64,000 nt of DNA from Marinomonas polaris DSM 16579 (GCF_900129155.1 NZ_FQVF01000005.1:62001-126000), one strand, 5' to 3'. Shown: positions 17,550-27,082, numbered from the stretch's first letter. Program-made: numbers and translations. Notes: generated by a model from the sequence alone, not told the origin.

Positions 17550-18356
17550 ATGAAAATAAAAAAAACTAACGAATTTAAACAAGCTTTATCCAGAGGAGAA
17601 CAGCAGGTTGGGTTCTGGCTTTCAATGGGGAGCTCATACAGTGCTGAAATGTGTGCTTCTGTTGGGTTTCAGTGGCTTTTGATTGACGGAGAGCATGCAC
17701 CTAATAACTTGCAATCGATGCTTTTACAATTACAAGCTATTGCTCCTTATTCTTCTCATCCAGTCGTGCGTCTAGCTGATGATAATCCCACTTTTATTAA
17801 GCAAATATTGGATGTTGGTGCACAGACTTTACTTATACCTATGGTGCAAAGTGCTGAGCAAGCAGAGGCGATTGTTAAGTCGACTCGTTATCCTCCTTTT
17901 GGAACGAGGGGGGTTGGTGCCGCTGCAGCAAGAGCGTCTTTATGGAATGGCATAACGGATTATGTTCATAACGCCAATCAAGATATTTGTGTATTGGTTC
18001 AGGTTGAGTCTGTTACCGCCCTTGAAAATTTAGAATCTATTTGTGCCGTTGAAGGTGTTGATGGTGTTTTTATTGGGCCTGCGGATTTAGCCGCGTCTAT
18101 GGGGCATGTTGGCAATCCCAGTCATCCTGAGGTCAAGCAGGCGATTGAAGAAAGTATTCGAAAAATAATAGCGAGTGGAAAATCAGCAGGTACGTTAACC
18201 AGTGATTCTGCGCAGGCAAAAAGGTACATGGAATTAGGCGTAGGATTTGTTGCTGTTGGGTTAGATGTATCACTCATGATGCAAGCGATCAGGAAGCGTG
18301 CAGAGGAATTTGAATTTGGTAAGTCTGCAGTGCAGTCAGACCAATCTGTCTACTAA
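17550..18356 (+). CDS. HpcH/HpaI-family class II aldolase
   Basis: 268 residues of the HpcH/HpaI (GarL/RhmA) TIM-barrel family. Visible active-site parts: [10 protein letters not shown] near 45 with the base His, [12 protein letters not shown] near 112, [11 protein letters not shown] near 150 and [17 protein letters not shown] near 170 with a metal ligand. Such aldolases split 2-keto-3-deoxy acids to pyruvate and an aldehyde. In this operon it would act after the dehydratase, and the neighbouring ALDH would take the aldehyde. GarL-like function is inferred; 2-keto-3-deoxy-L-rhamnonate-type is possible. Confidence 0.85.
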   Translation: MKIKKTNEFKQALSRGEQQVGFWLSMGSSYSAEMCASVGFQWLLIDGEHAPNNLQSMLLQLQAIAPYSSHPVVRLADDNPTFIKQILDVGAQTLLIPMVQSAEQAEAIVKSTRYPPFGTRGVGAAAARASLWNGITDYVHNANQDICVLVQVESVTALENLESICAVEGVDGVFIGPADLAASMGHVGNPSHPEVKQAIEESIRKIIASGKSAGTLTSDSAQAKRYMELGVGFVAVGLDVSLMMQAIRKRAEEFEFGKSAVQSDQSVY

Positions 18357-18450
18357 ATGACTAGTAGCAAATTATGAAATGGAAAAATTAATAATGTGTG
18401 TTTAGGCACATTAATGCAAAGACCAACAAACAAAATAAAAGGCATTAAGC

Positions 18451-19407
18451 ATGAAAAAGCATATAAAGTTACTTTCGCTCTCTCTTACTCTCGCTGGGGC
18501 TGTCCTAGCTCAGAGTTCATACGCAGCTTATCCTGAAAAAACCATTACTATGTTGATTCCTTATGGTGCTGGTGGCGGTACCGATGTTTTGGCTAGGGCC
18601 CTACAGCCTGCATTGGAAGAGTCGCTAGGTCAAACCGTTATCGTGAAAAATGTCCCTGGCGGCGGTGGTATTCTAGGTTTTACTCAGTTAGTACATGCTA
18701 AGCCTGATGGTTATACCGTGACAATTCCTAATAATGTAATTTTTGCTACAGAGGGCATGGGGAATGCTACTTACAAGTACAAAGATTTTGATTATTTAGG
18801 CAATATCTTAACGGAAGATTATATTGTAGCCGTTCGTGCTGATGGCCCATGGAATAGTTGGAATGACTTATTAAAAGATATGGAAGAGCATCCAAATAAA
18901 ATTAAATTTGGTTTCTCAGGTTATGGCGGATCAACTCATGTTGCTAGTCAGATACTAGCGAATGTTGCAGGTTATCAAGCTAAACAAATCCCTCATGATG
19001 GTTCTTCTAAGGCTGTAGTTGCTGCAATGGGAGGGCATATTGATGCATTAATGTTGAACCTAGGTGATCTATCTTCTGGTATTAAATCTGGAAAATTGAA
19101 ACCATTACTTTCTTTGGGTAGCAAGCGTCTCAGCGAGTACCCAGATGTTCCTACGTTACAAGAAACTGGTATAGATTTAAATTTGACCAATTGGCGAGGC
19201 ATTGCAGCACCTGCTGGAGTGAGTGATGAAGTAAAAGTGGCTTGGAATAAAGCCCTAGAGCATGCAGTCAAGGATGAAAAATTTCAGCAGCTGATTGCTA
19301 CTCAGGGAGGTCAAGTTGATTTTCAAAAATCAGGTGAAAATTTAGACAAATGGATGTCACTGTTAGCCGAGTCTTTTATTAATACGGCTCATAACTTGAA
19401 AAAATAA
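18451..19407 (+). CDS. tctC: Tripartite tricarboxylate transporter solute-binding protein (TctC/Bug)
   Basis: 318 residues with a signal peptide ending SSYAAYPEK. Bug-family motifs: ITMLIPYGAGGGTDVLARAL near 32, GGGGILGFTQLVHAKPDGYT near 68 and HDGSSKAVVAAMGGHIDAL near 185. It captures a carboxylate in the periplasm for TctAB. It is the first transporter gene of the hydroxy-acid operon, so its ligand is probably the dehydratase substrate. The 94-bp gap before it is larger than other gaps here and could hold a promoter or processing site. Confidence 0.9.
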   Translation: MKKHIKLLSLSLTLAGAVLAQSSYAAYPEKTITMLIPYGAGGGTDVLARALQPALEESLGQTVIVKNVPGGGGILGFTQLVHAKPDGYTVTIPNNVIFATEGMGNATYKYKDFDYLGNILTEDYIVAVRADGPWNSWNDLLKDMEEHPNKIKFGFSGYGGSTHVASQILANVAGYQAKQIPHDGSSKAVVAAMGGHIDALMLNLGDLSSGIKSGKLKPLLSLGSKRLSEYPDVPTLQETGIDLNLTNWRGIAAPAGVSDEVKVAWNKALEHAVKDEKFQQLIATQGGQVDFQKSGENLDKWMSLLAESFINTAHNLKK

Positions 19408-19467
19408 GTATAAAAGGTCAGGTGGATGTTAGACACCTGACCATATTTTAACTATTTAGGTGACAAT

Positions 19468-19935
19468 ATGTTTCACTTGAAAGAACAACATGTTTTTTAT
19501 CTTTTTCTCATGGCTGGCGCCGGTTTTTTCTTAAAACTATCTTGGGATATTCCTTCAGGAATAGGTGTAGAAAATGATCCAGGGGCAGCTTTTCTTCCTA
19601 TTGTTATTTGTGTCTTGATCTTATTTCTTGTTTCTTATTTGTTTGTTATAGAATTTAGAGAAAAAAGTGAAAAGCTATTTTTTAGTCGTGCTGAGTTTTT
19701 TGCATTAGCTGGAACTTTATTATTGATTTTTGTTTATATATTTATCTTATCTCTAATAGGTTTTTTTGCTTCGACAATAATTTTCTTATTTTTATTTCAG
19801 CGGCTTAATAGTTACCTTTTAAACAGTGGAGGCTTTAACTATAAATCTTATTTGGTGTCAGCTCTGTTTTCTTTTATAGCGACGCTTTCAATTTATTTTG
19901 TCTTCTCGGTTCTTTTTAAAATGAGTTTGCCGTAG
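19468..19935 (+). CDS. tctB: Tripartite tricarboxylate transporter small membrane subunit (TctB)
   Basis: 155 residues with four hydrophobic segments, the TctB layout (GVENDPGAAFLPIVICVLIL near 33). It partners TctA in the inner membrane. It lies between tctC and tctA in the standard order, with a 16-bp gap to tctA. The sequence is very AT-rich, even for this cluster. Confidence 0.85.
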   Translation: MFHLKEQHVFYLFLMAGAGFFLKLSWDIPSGIGVENDPGAAFLPIVICVLILFLVSYLFVIEFREKSEKLFFSRAEFFALAGTLLLIFVYIFILSLIGFFASTIIFLFLFQRLNSYLLNSGGFNYKSYLVSALFSFIATLSIYFVFSVLFKMSLP

Positions 19936-19951
19936 TTAAAGGTGGATTATT

Positions 19952-21436
19952 ATGTTTATGCAATTTGTTCATTCGTTTGACGCTTTTTTAGAACCAACCA
20001 TCTTTCTTGCTATTGCTGCTGGTACTGTTTTAGGGCTGATTTTTGGTTCTTTACCCGGCCTGACAGCTACTATGGGGATTGCTCTTTTATTGCCATTGAC
20101 ATTTAGTATGCAGCCTATCAGTGGTATGGGGATGTTGTTTGGTATGTATTGTGGTGCTATATCTGGAGGGTCGATACCTGCTGCTTTGTTAAATATACCT
20201 GGTACTCCCTCTTCTGTTGCAACCACACTGGATGCTTATCCAATGTCGAAAAGAGGAGAGCCAGGAAGAGCTTTAGGTCTATGTGTTGTCGCTTCTTTTA
20301 TTGGCGGAATAATTAGTGTTTTAGTTTTTGCATTATTGTCACCTATTATTGCCAAAGCTGCTCTTGAATTTAGTGCCGTAGAGTATTTTTCATTAGGTAT
20401 TTTTGGTTTAACTATTATTGCATCAGTTTCAGGGCAATCAATTGTGAAAGGATTGGTTGCAGGCCTTATTGGCGTATTGATTTCCTTGATTGGGATTGAT
20501 TCATTGAGTGGTATAGTTAGACTCACTGCGGATATTCCCGATTTAATTGGTGGTGTAGACTTCATGCCTGCACTAATAGGTTTGTTTGCGTTGTCCCAAA
20601 TTATTGGCGATATTGTTTCGAGTCGAAATGCTAAGGGCGCAGAAGTAAAAATTAAAGTGGATAATGCTTATCCTCGCTTTAAGGAAACTTTTGGTCTGTG
20701 GCGAGTTTGGTCTGTTAGTTCTGTAATTGGTTCTTTGGTCGGTGCTGTTCCTGGGGCCGGAGGAAGTATTGCTTCTTTTTTAGCTTACGATGTTGCTAAA
20801 AGACAATCAAAGACACCGGAAAAATTTCAAACAGGCCATAATGAAGGAATTGTTGCGTGTGAATCTGCTAATAATGGTATGACCGGCGGTGCATTAATTC
20901 CAATGATGACATTAGGTATTCCTGGGGATGCTTCTGCCGCAGTGTTAATGGGCGGACTTCTTATACATGGATTACAGCCTGGGCCATTATTGTTTCAGGA
21001 TCATGCTGATATCGCTTATGGAATTATTATTGCGTTTCTAATTGCAAATATTTTTATGTTTTGCTTTCAAGCAGTTGGAATAAAACTGTTTGTGAAAGTT
21101 CTACAAATTCCTCGATCTTTCCTTATGCCGTTTATATTGGTTATGTGTATCGTAGGAGCTTATGGAATCAGTGGTTCTCTAACATCGGCTTGGATTTTAT
21201 TATTCTTTGGGATATTTGGTTACTTTTTGAATCGTTATGGGTTTAGTTCTGCACCTGTTGTCTTAGGTATGATATTGGGCTATATGGTTGAATCTAATTT
21301 TAGACGAAGCATGGCAATGTACGATAGTGATTGGACTATATTTTTTAGTCATCCTATTAGTCTTGGTTTTATTCTTCTATCTGTAGTTTCTATACTGCTT
21401 CCTTTTTATTACAGATATAAAAGTGCTAAAAAATAA
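19952..21436 (+). CDS. tctA: Tripartite tricarboxylate transporter large membrane subunit (TctA)
   Basis: 494 residues, about 12 hydrophobic segments. TctA signatures: GLIFGSLPGLTATMGIALLL near 28, GGSIPAALLNIPGTPSSVAT near 72 and GAVPGAGGSIASFLAYD near 264. It is the channel-forming subunit that uses a cation gradient to import the carboxylate bound by TctC. Last gene of the hydroxy-acid operon, followed by a terminator. Confidence 0.92.
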   Translation: MFMQFVHSFDAFLEPTIFLAIAAGTVLGLIFGSLPGLTATMGIALLLPLTFSMQPISGMGMLFGMYCGAISGGSIPAALLNIPGTPSSVATTLDAYPMSKRGEPGRALGLCVVASFIGGIISVLVFALLSPIIAKAALEFSAVEYFSLGIFGLTIIASVSGQSIVKGLVAGLIGVLISLIGIDSLSGIVRLTADIPDLIGGVDFMPALIGLFALSQIIGDIVSSRNAKGAEVKIKVDNAYPRFKETFGLWRVWSVSSVIGSLVGAVPGAGGSIASFLAYDVAKRQSKTPEKFQTGHNEGIVACESANNGMTGGALIPMMTLGIPGDASAAVLMGGLLIHGLQPGPLLFQDHADIAYGIIIAFLIANIFMFCFQAVGIKLFVKVLQIPRSFLMPFILVMCIVGAYGISGSLTSAWILLFFGIFGYFLNRYGFSSAPVVLGMILGYMVESNFRRSMAMYDSDWTIFFSHPISLGFILLSVVSILLPFYYRYKSAKK

Positions 21437-21481
21437 ACTATGTCTTTCATATAAAGATCATTAATTTTATCCCTGATGTCT

Positions 21482-21528
21482 AAAAAAGAGAAGGAGTTAA
21501 CCTAGGTTAATTTTTTCTCTTTTTTTTT
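21482..21528 (+). terminator. Terminator of the hydroxy-acid/TTT operon
   Basis: Outer stem AAAAAAGAGAA / TTCTCTTTTTT encloses an inner palindrome TTAACCTAGGTTAA and is followed by a T-run. It lies about 45 bp after the tctA stop. Confidence 0.8.
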
Positions 21529-21579
21529 GCAGTAGTCTTGGTCGTATTCCATGTATGTTGATTATTAAGGAAGTGAAAT

Positions 21580-22425
21580 ATGCCGTTATCATCCAGTCTA
21601 CAAAATTATCTATCTGACCTAGGTTTGGTTGTACCAGAGCAGCCAAATATTAAGTTTGTTCAAGCCCTGCAGGCTGAGCATGTGGCTCGTTATAGTTTCA
21701 ATAGCTTGGCGGTGGTGTTGGGTGAAGATATTTCTTTGGATCTTGACGCGATCAGCCAGAAAATAGTGACTCGTAGTTTGGGCGGTTATTGCTTTGAACA
21801 TAACAAGCTAACGTTTGAGCTATTAAAAGCCTTGGGTTATGACGTGCAGCTTAAGTTGGCAAGAGTACTGAATAACAATTTTGAGCGCGAAGCGGGCAGA
21901 ACGCATCGTGTGACCTTGTTAACGCTAGAAGGTGTGAGCTATTTAGTTGATACTGGTTTTGGTGGTAACGGGCCGATTGCACCATTGCGGTTAGATATAA
22001 ACACACAGCAAGTGGCTGGTTTAGACCGTTATCGAATGCTCGCTAAAGGTAAGGGTGAATATGATTTACAGGTAGTGAAGGGCGATGACTATTTTACCCT
22101 TTATCGTTTTGATAGTGCGACTTACAGCGATGCAGATTGTGCGCTGGGGCATTTTTATTCTCATAAAAACTCCAATGCGGTGTTTCTTAAGAACCTAATG
22201 GTGACCTTGAAGAAGCAAGACCAGACGATCGCTTTGGTGAATGCGGAGCTGACTATTAGAGACAGCCAAGGTGAGCAAAAGCTGTTGATTGAAAGCCCTG
22301 AGTCCCTTGGGAATATTTTGAGCTCAGAGTTTGATATCAATCTTGAACCGGCTGTGATTGAGCACCTTTTTATTCGCTTTTTGGTGCCTATTTTGACCGA
22401 AGATAAAGTCGGGATAACGTCATGA
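21580..22425 (+). CDS. nat: Arylamine N-acetyltransferase
   Basis: 281 residues, the usual NAT length. The Cys-His-Asp triad is visible: Cys71 in RSLGGYCFEHNKL, His109 in AGRTHRVTLL and Asp124 in YLVDTGFGGNGP. It transfers acetyl from acetyl-CoA to aromatic amines or hydrazines. It shares an ATGA overlap with the downstream EamA transporter, which in turn overlaps a Crp-like gene, so the three form one operon, perhaps for detoxifying aromatic amines (inference). Confidence 0.92.
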   Translation: MPLSSSLQNYLSDLGLVVPEQPNIKFVQALQAEHVARYSFNSLAVVLGEDISLDLDAISQKIVTRSLGGYCFEHNKLTFELLKALGYDVQLKLARVLNNNFEREAGRTHRVTLLTLEGVSYLVDTGFGGNGPIAPLRLDINTQQVAGLDRYRMLAKGKGEYDLQVVKGDDYFTLYRFDSATYSDADCALGHFYSHKNSNAVFLKNLMVTLKKQDQTIALVNAELTIRDSQGEQKLLIESPESLGNILSSEFDINLEPAVIEHLFIRFLVPILTEDKVGITS

Positions 22426-23381
22426 GTTCATTTTTTACCTTGTTGCTTTGGGCTTGGTTGATGGCGTCTTCTTTTATCGTATCGGGTCATATGGTGGAAT
22501 ACGCCAGTCCGGTTGCTACCTCAGCGTTTCGTTTTTTATTGGCGATGTTAATTATGTTGCCAGCGCTATTGTTTAGTTGGCAGCGGGCTAGGTTGAATAA
22601 AACCGAGCAGTTTAAGGCGTTGTTCGCTTCTCGCCAGCGGCTTTTTCATTATGTGGTGATAAGCGGCGCATTAGTGGGATTTTTTATTGGTTTGTTTGTG
22701 GCGTTGCAGTCGACAACGCCGTTGAATACCTCTGTTTTGTATACGCTTGTTCCCTTAATTGGTGTGATGATAGCGAGAGTTTGGCTCAAGGAAGTCGCGC
22801 CTTTATGGCGAGTCATTGGGTTTGTTCTTGGCTCAATCGGCGCGATGACTGTGTTGTTTTCTACACAAGGTTTTTCTGTACAAGACAACGACGGATTTCA
22901 GTGGCATTCCGGCGATTATATTTTTGTTGGGGCATGTTTCTTATTGGCTTTACATGTAGTGTCGGTACAAAAATGGGGGCGTTCGTTAGGGGCATTATCC
23001 GGTGCTTTCATGATTATGTTGTTTGGAACGCTTTGGCTACTGCCTATCGCGTTGATTTGGGGAGAGCTTGATCAGGTGCAATGGTTGTCGCAAGGTTTCT
23101 GGATAAATGTGTTGTATCTGACGGTGTTTACTACCTTATTTACCTTTGTGTTACAGCAGCGTTTGGTCATGACGGTTGGGGCAAGTCGCTTACTTGCGAT
23201 ATCTTATACAATACCAGTTTGGGTTGCGTTATTTACCGCGTTGACTCAATCACGTTTATTAAGCTTGGTCGATTGGCCTTTTGCTTCTGGCATTGTATTT
23301 TTAGGCGTCGCACTGTTTCTTATTGATGGCAATTTAAGCAAGGTAAAGCTCGCCCATGGATCGAACTCAACTTCAAAATAG
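22422..23381 (+). CDS. EamA/DMT-superfamily transporter
   Basis: 319 residues with ten hydrophobic segments in two five-helix EamA halves (LLLWAWLMASSFIVSGHMVE at the start; STTPLNTSVLYTLVPLIGVM near 98). Such proteins are usually metabolite exporters. Its start overlaps the nat stop by 4 bp and its end overlaps the crp-like gene by 26 bp. The substrate is unknown; export of an acetylated or parent amine is a guess from context. Confidence 0.85.
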   Translation: MSSFFTLLLWAWLMASSFIVSGHMVEYASPVATSAFRFLLAMLIMLPALLFSWQRARLNKTEQFKALFASRQRLFHYVVISGALVGFFIGLFVALQSTTPLNTSVLYTLVPLIGVMIARVWLKEVAPLWRVIGFVLGSIGAMTVLFSTQGFSVQDNDGFQWHSGDYIFVGACFLLALHVVSVQKWGRSLGALSGAFMIMLFGTLWLLPIALIWGELDQVQWLSQGFWINVLYLTVFTTLFTFVLQQRLVMTVGASRLLAISYTIPVWVALFTALTQSRLLSLVDWPFASGIVFLGVALFLIDGNLSKVKLAHGSNSTSK

Positions 23382-23949
23382 CTTCGAAGCGTATTTTAAC
23401 GAATTAGGCTACGATATTGATTGGCAAAGATTGACGGTACCAATGGATGTCCATGTGATTCGCAAAGGCGATTATCTGTTTCAGCAAGGTGATTTTGCGA
23501 ATCGTTTGTATTTTTTACATTCTGGATTGGTGCGTTATGTGAGTGTTTCCGATGAGGGGAAAGAGTTCACACAAACTTTTGCGAAGAGCCCGAGAATCAT
23601 TGGTTCGACCAAGGCAATGGTCACCGAGACACGAGTTTTGTTCGGTATCCAAGCCTTGGAAGACAGCATGGTGTCTTCTTATACCTGGCAAGCTTTTTAT
23701 GCCCAAATGCGCCACGATATAGGCTTTTTAGAGTGCTATGCTAAATTTCTTGAACGCATCTTTATCGTCAAAGAAGAGCGTGAAAATGCCTTTGTAAAAC
23801 ATTCCGCTGAACGACGCTATTTGGATTTTTGTGCTGCTTATCCTGAGTTAAAAGATTCTATTCCTCAGCAGCAAATTGCGTCTTACATTGGTATCACTCC
23901 GGTAGCTTTGAGCCGAATTCGACATAGGTTAAAGCTGGGTCGAGGATGA
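23356..23949 (+). CDS. Crp/Fnr-family regulator
   Basis: 197 residues. N-terminal cyclic-nucleotide-binding-like beta barrel (about 30-120: IRKGDYLFQQGDFANRLYFL) and a short C-terminal region with HTH features (QQIASYIGITPVALSRIRHRL, last 25 residues). No cysteine cluster for Fe-S is seen, and key cAMP contacts are not obvious, so the signal is unknown. It is translated from within the end of the transporter gene and may regulate this small operon. Confidence 0.8.
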   Translation: MDRTQLQNSFEAYFNELGYDIDWQRLTVPMDVHVIRKGDYLFQQGDFANRLYFLHSGLVRYVSVSDEGKEFTQTFAKSPRIIGSTKAMVTETRVLFGIQALEDSMVSSYTWQAFYAQMRHDIGFLECYAKFLERIFIVKEERENAFVKHSAERRYLDFCAAYPELKDSIPQQQIASYIGITPVALSRIRHRLKLGRG

Positions 23950-24145
23950 CATGTCTGTTCTTGTTGATTCTTTAAATCATCAATTTTTAAATGTATTTAT
24001 CTTTCTTTTTTGATCATTTGATTAATCAAGCCTTCCTCTCATAGCGTTTATAGATGTTTTTAATTAATTCTATTTAATTAAAAAATCAATATATATCAAT
24101 GTCTTAATTTCGATAAATGATTAAGTTTTCGTTGTTTTTAGGTTT

Positions 24146-24161
24146 GGGCATACTCCGTGCA
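24146..24161 (+). promoter_or_regulatory. Sigma-54 promoter (candidate) for SDR gene
   Basis: GGGCATACTCCGTGCA has GG and GC separated by ten bases, the -24/-12 spacing. Agreement with TGGCAC-N5-TTGC is moderate (GGGCAT, GTGC). It lies about 80 bp upstream of the SDR start and next to a sigma-54 activator gene. A stronger partner site occurs at 27067. Confidence 0.5.
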
Positions 24162-24239
24162 GTTCTCCTTGTTACAAAAGGAAAAGTAATGACCTTCTAC
24201 TTTTTCTGACGTTTTATAAAAATAATAAGGAGAGTAAAT

Positions 24240-25007
24240 ATGATATTAGCGAATAAAACGATTGTCATTACTGGTGTGTCTTCTGGTATTGGTGCCGATG
24301 TAGCAAGACTTGCTCGTTTCCATGGGGCGAGAGTTATTGGCATTGATCGTAATGAACCAAGTATGACGTTGGATGGCTTTGTAAAAATAGATTTAGGTAA
24401 TCCTACGGCGATTGATACGGCGCTTGATACCTTGCCTGAAAAAATTGATGCCTTGTGTAATATCGCTGGTGTGCCAGGCACTGCAGATGCCGAGTTGGTT
24501 GGTCGCGTGAATTATTTGGGGTTGCGCCATTTAAGTGAAGCTTTGATTCCTAGATTCAATCAAGGGGCCAGTATTGTCAATGTGGCTTCTGTGTTAGGTA
24601 TCGAGTGGCCAGAGCGTCTTGAACAGCATAAAGCATTGGCTGGTACCTCTTATTTTGAAGAAGGTGCTGCTTGGCTGAAAAAGAACCCAGTTCCACAAGA
24701 AACCTGTTATCAGTATTTCAAAGAAGCTCTTATTGTTTGGTCAACGCAGCAAGCTTTTACTTGGTTCCGTGATCATGGTGTACGTATGAATTGCGTGGCT
24801 CCAGGTCCTGTTTTTACGCCAATTTTAGGCGATTTCGTCTCCATGCTAGGGGAAGAGCGAGTTCAAAAAGACGCCGAGCGTATGTTACGTCCTGCTTATT
24901 CGGATGAAGTGGCAGAAGTGATCGCTTTTCTTTGCTCCGATGCTTCCCGTTGGGTATGTGGCGTGAATATACCTGTTGATGGTGGATTAGCTTCGACTTA
25001 TCTTTAA
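24240..25007 (+). CDS. SDR aryl-alcohol dehydrogenase (coniferyl-alcohol dehydrogenase-like)
   Basis: 255 residues. Cofactor loop TGVSSGIG at 11-18, NVASVLGIEWPERLEQHK near 114 and catalytic Tyr157-x-x-x-Lys161 in CYQYFKEAL. The lengthened segment between Ser and Tyr is typical of the 3-alpha-hydroxysteroid/coniferyl-alcohol dehydrogenase subgroup. It would oxidise an aromatic alcohol to the aldehyde, which the ALDH at 27187 could oxidise further. A sigma-54-type promoter lies upstream and the activator gene is convergent downstream. Confidence 0.75.
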   Translation: MILANKTIVITGVSSGIGADVARLARFHGARVIGIDRNEPSMTLDGFVKIDLGNPTAIDTALDTLPEKIDALCNIAGVPGTADAELVGRVNYLGLRHLSEALIPRFNQGASIVNVASVLGIEWPERLEQHKALAGTSYFEEGAAWLKKNPVPQETCYQYFKEALIVWSTQQAFTWFRDHGVRMNCVAPGPVFTPILGDFVSMLGEERVQKDAERMLRPAYSDEVAEVIAFLCSDASRWVCGVNIPVDGGLASTYL

Positions 25008-25101
25008 ATATTCAGAATATGGTAGATCGACGGAAGCTGATAAGCCTGTGATTGTGCTGTATCACAGGCTTATCTGATTTTTAAATGACCACTTTTTTGT
25101 T

Positions 25102-26865
25102 TTACTTATTCTTCTTTAGACGATAAGCCAATTGTGGTCTGCTTAGGCCAACTCGTCTTGCCGCTTCAGATAAATTGCCTTGGGCGTTTTCTACGGCTTC
25201 TCGTAATAAGCTTTGCTCAAGCTCTTCAATATCAAGATGATCTTTTCCACCGACAAATTGAGTGATGTGTTCCAAGAGCGATTCTGTCGCTTCTTTTTTG
25301 CTATCGGCATGGCTTAAGGTGCCTTGGTGATTCACTGAGTAGATAATTTCTTCTGGAATAAACTCGTTTCTAAACAAATGTGGAAGATCAATCGGTTCAC
25401 CTTCTTCTGATGCAATCACGCCGCGCTCCATTAGATTTTGTAACTCACGAATATTCCCCGGAAAACCATAATTTAATAACGCTCGTCGCGCTGTTTGTGT
25501 CATGCCAGATGGTGCTTTTTGATGCAGTTGGCAAAAGTGATGGTAGAAGTGATTAATGAGCAATGGGATGTCAGCTTTTCGCTCTCTTAGCGGAGGTAGA
25601 TGTATTGGGAAGACGTTTAAACGAAAGAACAAATCTTCGCGGAATTCGCCTTTTTCAATGGCTTTACGTAGGTCTACATTGGTTGCAGCGACGACTCTTA
25701 CATTGACTTTAATAGCTGAAATACCGCCGACTCGCTCGACTTCTTTTTCTTGTAAAACACGTAATAATTTACTCTGTCCTGCTAGGCTTAGTGTGCCAAT
25801 TTCATCTAAGAATAGTGTACCGCCATTGGCTCTTTCAAAGCGACCGGGACGGCTACTCGTTGCTCCTGTGTAGGCGCCTTTTTCGACGCCAAACAGTTCA
25901 GTTTCTATGAGATTTTCAGGAATCGCAGCACAGTTAAATGCGACAAAAGGACCAGTTTGGCGACTGAATTTATGCAGCATACTGGCAAAAAGCTCCTTGC
26001 CTACTCCAGATTCGCCAGTGAATAGCACTGTAGCATTGGTTGGTGCGACCTTTTGTAATGAATGATTAGCAGCGGTAAAAGCGGCGGAAACTCCAATCAT
26101 TTTTGGCTGATCGTCTAACAGTTCTGGTTCCATTAGGTCGAGTTTAGGGGAAGGTTTAGTAACCAGTTCAGCATTTTGAGAAGTGACGTTAAGGAAGCGA
26201 ATATCGTCTTCGATATTATCCCAAAGTTCGGCAGATTTACCGATAACCCGACAGACCGAATGCCCCATAGATTGACATTCTATTTCTCTAAAAATGACCA
26301 GAGATCCTACTAAACCTGAGACATAACCGATGGCGTAACCTAATTCCATCCAGCATGCGGGTGAGCTACCAATGCCGTAAGCGGCAATGTGTTCTTCATC
26401 TTCACTGCTGTGATGCCAAAGAAATTCACCATCATATGCACCTTTTTCGGTGTCAAATTCAAAGTGAATAGTTTCCACTTTGACGACACCTTCTAGCCCA
26501 TGAAGATGAGTGCCAGCAGTGAAAATGGAGGCTGGATCTGAGTCTGGCCAGCGCTTTTGAATGAGCTCTGCGTCTCTTAGGCCAGATAAATAACCTGTTC
26601 GAGTAAGAATGTCGCGCGATTTTTCGAGACCAAGGGAATCAATCATCTCGCGACGCAACAGCCCAAACGACGAGCTGTGGATCAGTAACATGCGTTGATC
26701 GTCTAACCAAATGCGACCATCACCAGGCGAAAAAAACAGACATTCTGTCAGCTCCTCTACGGTGGGTGCATGTTGGCCATCTAGTTCACGGGAGCTGCCT
26801 TTGAGTAGGATTTTTTGATTGCTTTTAGCTAAGTCTGCTAAAGAAATGCGATGAGAGTTCGTCAT
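25102..26865 (-). CDS. Sigma-54-dependent activator with aromatic sensor (XylR/DmpR type)
   Basis: 587 residues. XylR_N sensor domain at about 35-130, V4R domain at about 145-210 (GIGSSPACWMELGYAIGYVS), and an AAA+ core with Walker A GESGVGKE at 284-291, GAYTGA loop at 330-335 and Walker B TLFLDEIG near 350. A Fis-type HTH closes the protein (NLSEAARRVGLSRPQLAYRL). It should bind an aromatic effector and open sigma-54 promoters. Both flanking genes (SDR and benzaldehyde dehydrogenase) carry such promoters. GAYTGA in place of GAFTGA is a tolerated variant. Confidence 0.93.
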   Translation of the reverse strand: MTNSHRISLADLAKSNQKILLKGSSRELDGQHAPTVEELTECLFFSPGDGRIWLDDQRMLLIHSSSFGLLRREMIDSLGLEKSRDILTRTGYLSGLRDAELIQKRWPDSDPASIFTAGTHLHGLEGVVKVETIHFEFDTEKGAYDGEFLWHHSSEDEEHIAAYGIGSSPACWMELGYAIGYVSGLVGSLVIFREIECQSMGHSVCRVIGKSAELWDNIEDDIRFLNVTSQNAELVTKPSPKLDLMEPELLDDQPKMIGVSAAFTAANHSLQKVAPTNATVLFTGESGVGKELFASMLHKFSRQTGPFVAFNCAAIPENLIETELFGVEKGAYTGATSSRPGRFERANGGTLFLDEIGTLSLAGQSKLLRVLQEKEVERVGGISAIKVNVRVVAATNVDLRKAIEKGEFREDLFFRLNVFPIHLPPLRERKADIPLLINHFYHHFCQLHQKAPSGMTQTARRALLNYGFPGNIRELQNLMERGVIASEEGEPIDLPHLFRNEFIPEEIIYSVNHQGTLSHADSKKEATESLLEHITQFVGGKDHLDIEELEQSLLREAVENAQGNLSEAARRVGLSRPQLAYRLKKNK

Positions 26866-26972
26866 TATTATTTTTCCTCTTTCATCTAGTTGATGAAATG
26901 GTTAACTGCTTTTTCCTAGTTTTGATTGTATTTAACGATATCGTCAAGTTGTTGTTGGATATTTATACAATG

Positions 26973-26994
26973 CAATATCGGATTATCGATATTG
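26973..26994. promoter_or_regulatory. Inverted repeat, candidate upstream activator site
   Basis: CAATATCG-GATTAT-CGATATTG, a perfect 8-bp inverted repeat with a 6-base spacer. It lies about 75 bp upstream of the sigma-54 promoter at 27067 and between that promoter and the divergent activator gene. This is the position expected for an XylR-type enhancer site. Confidence 0.5.
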
Positions 26995-27066
26995 ATAAAA
27001 TTACAAACCTTTATTTATCAATATGTTGCGTTTTATATTTTGATGGAATTTGCTGAAGTATTATTT

Positions 27067-27082
27067 CGGCATAGCTATTGCT
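27067..27082 (+). promoter_or_regulatory. Sigma-54 promoter for benzaldehyde dehydrogenase
   Basis: CGGCATAGCTATTGCT matches TGGCAC-N5-TTGCW well, with the invariant GG-N10-GC spacing. It lies about 105 bp upstream of the dehydrogenase start, in a 321-bp divergent region that otherwise holds only the inverted repeat at 26973. Confidence 0.75.
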
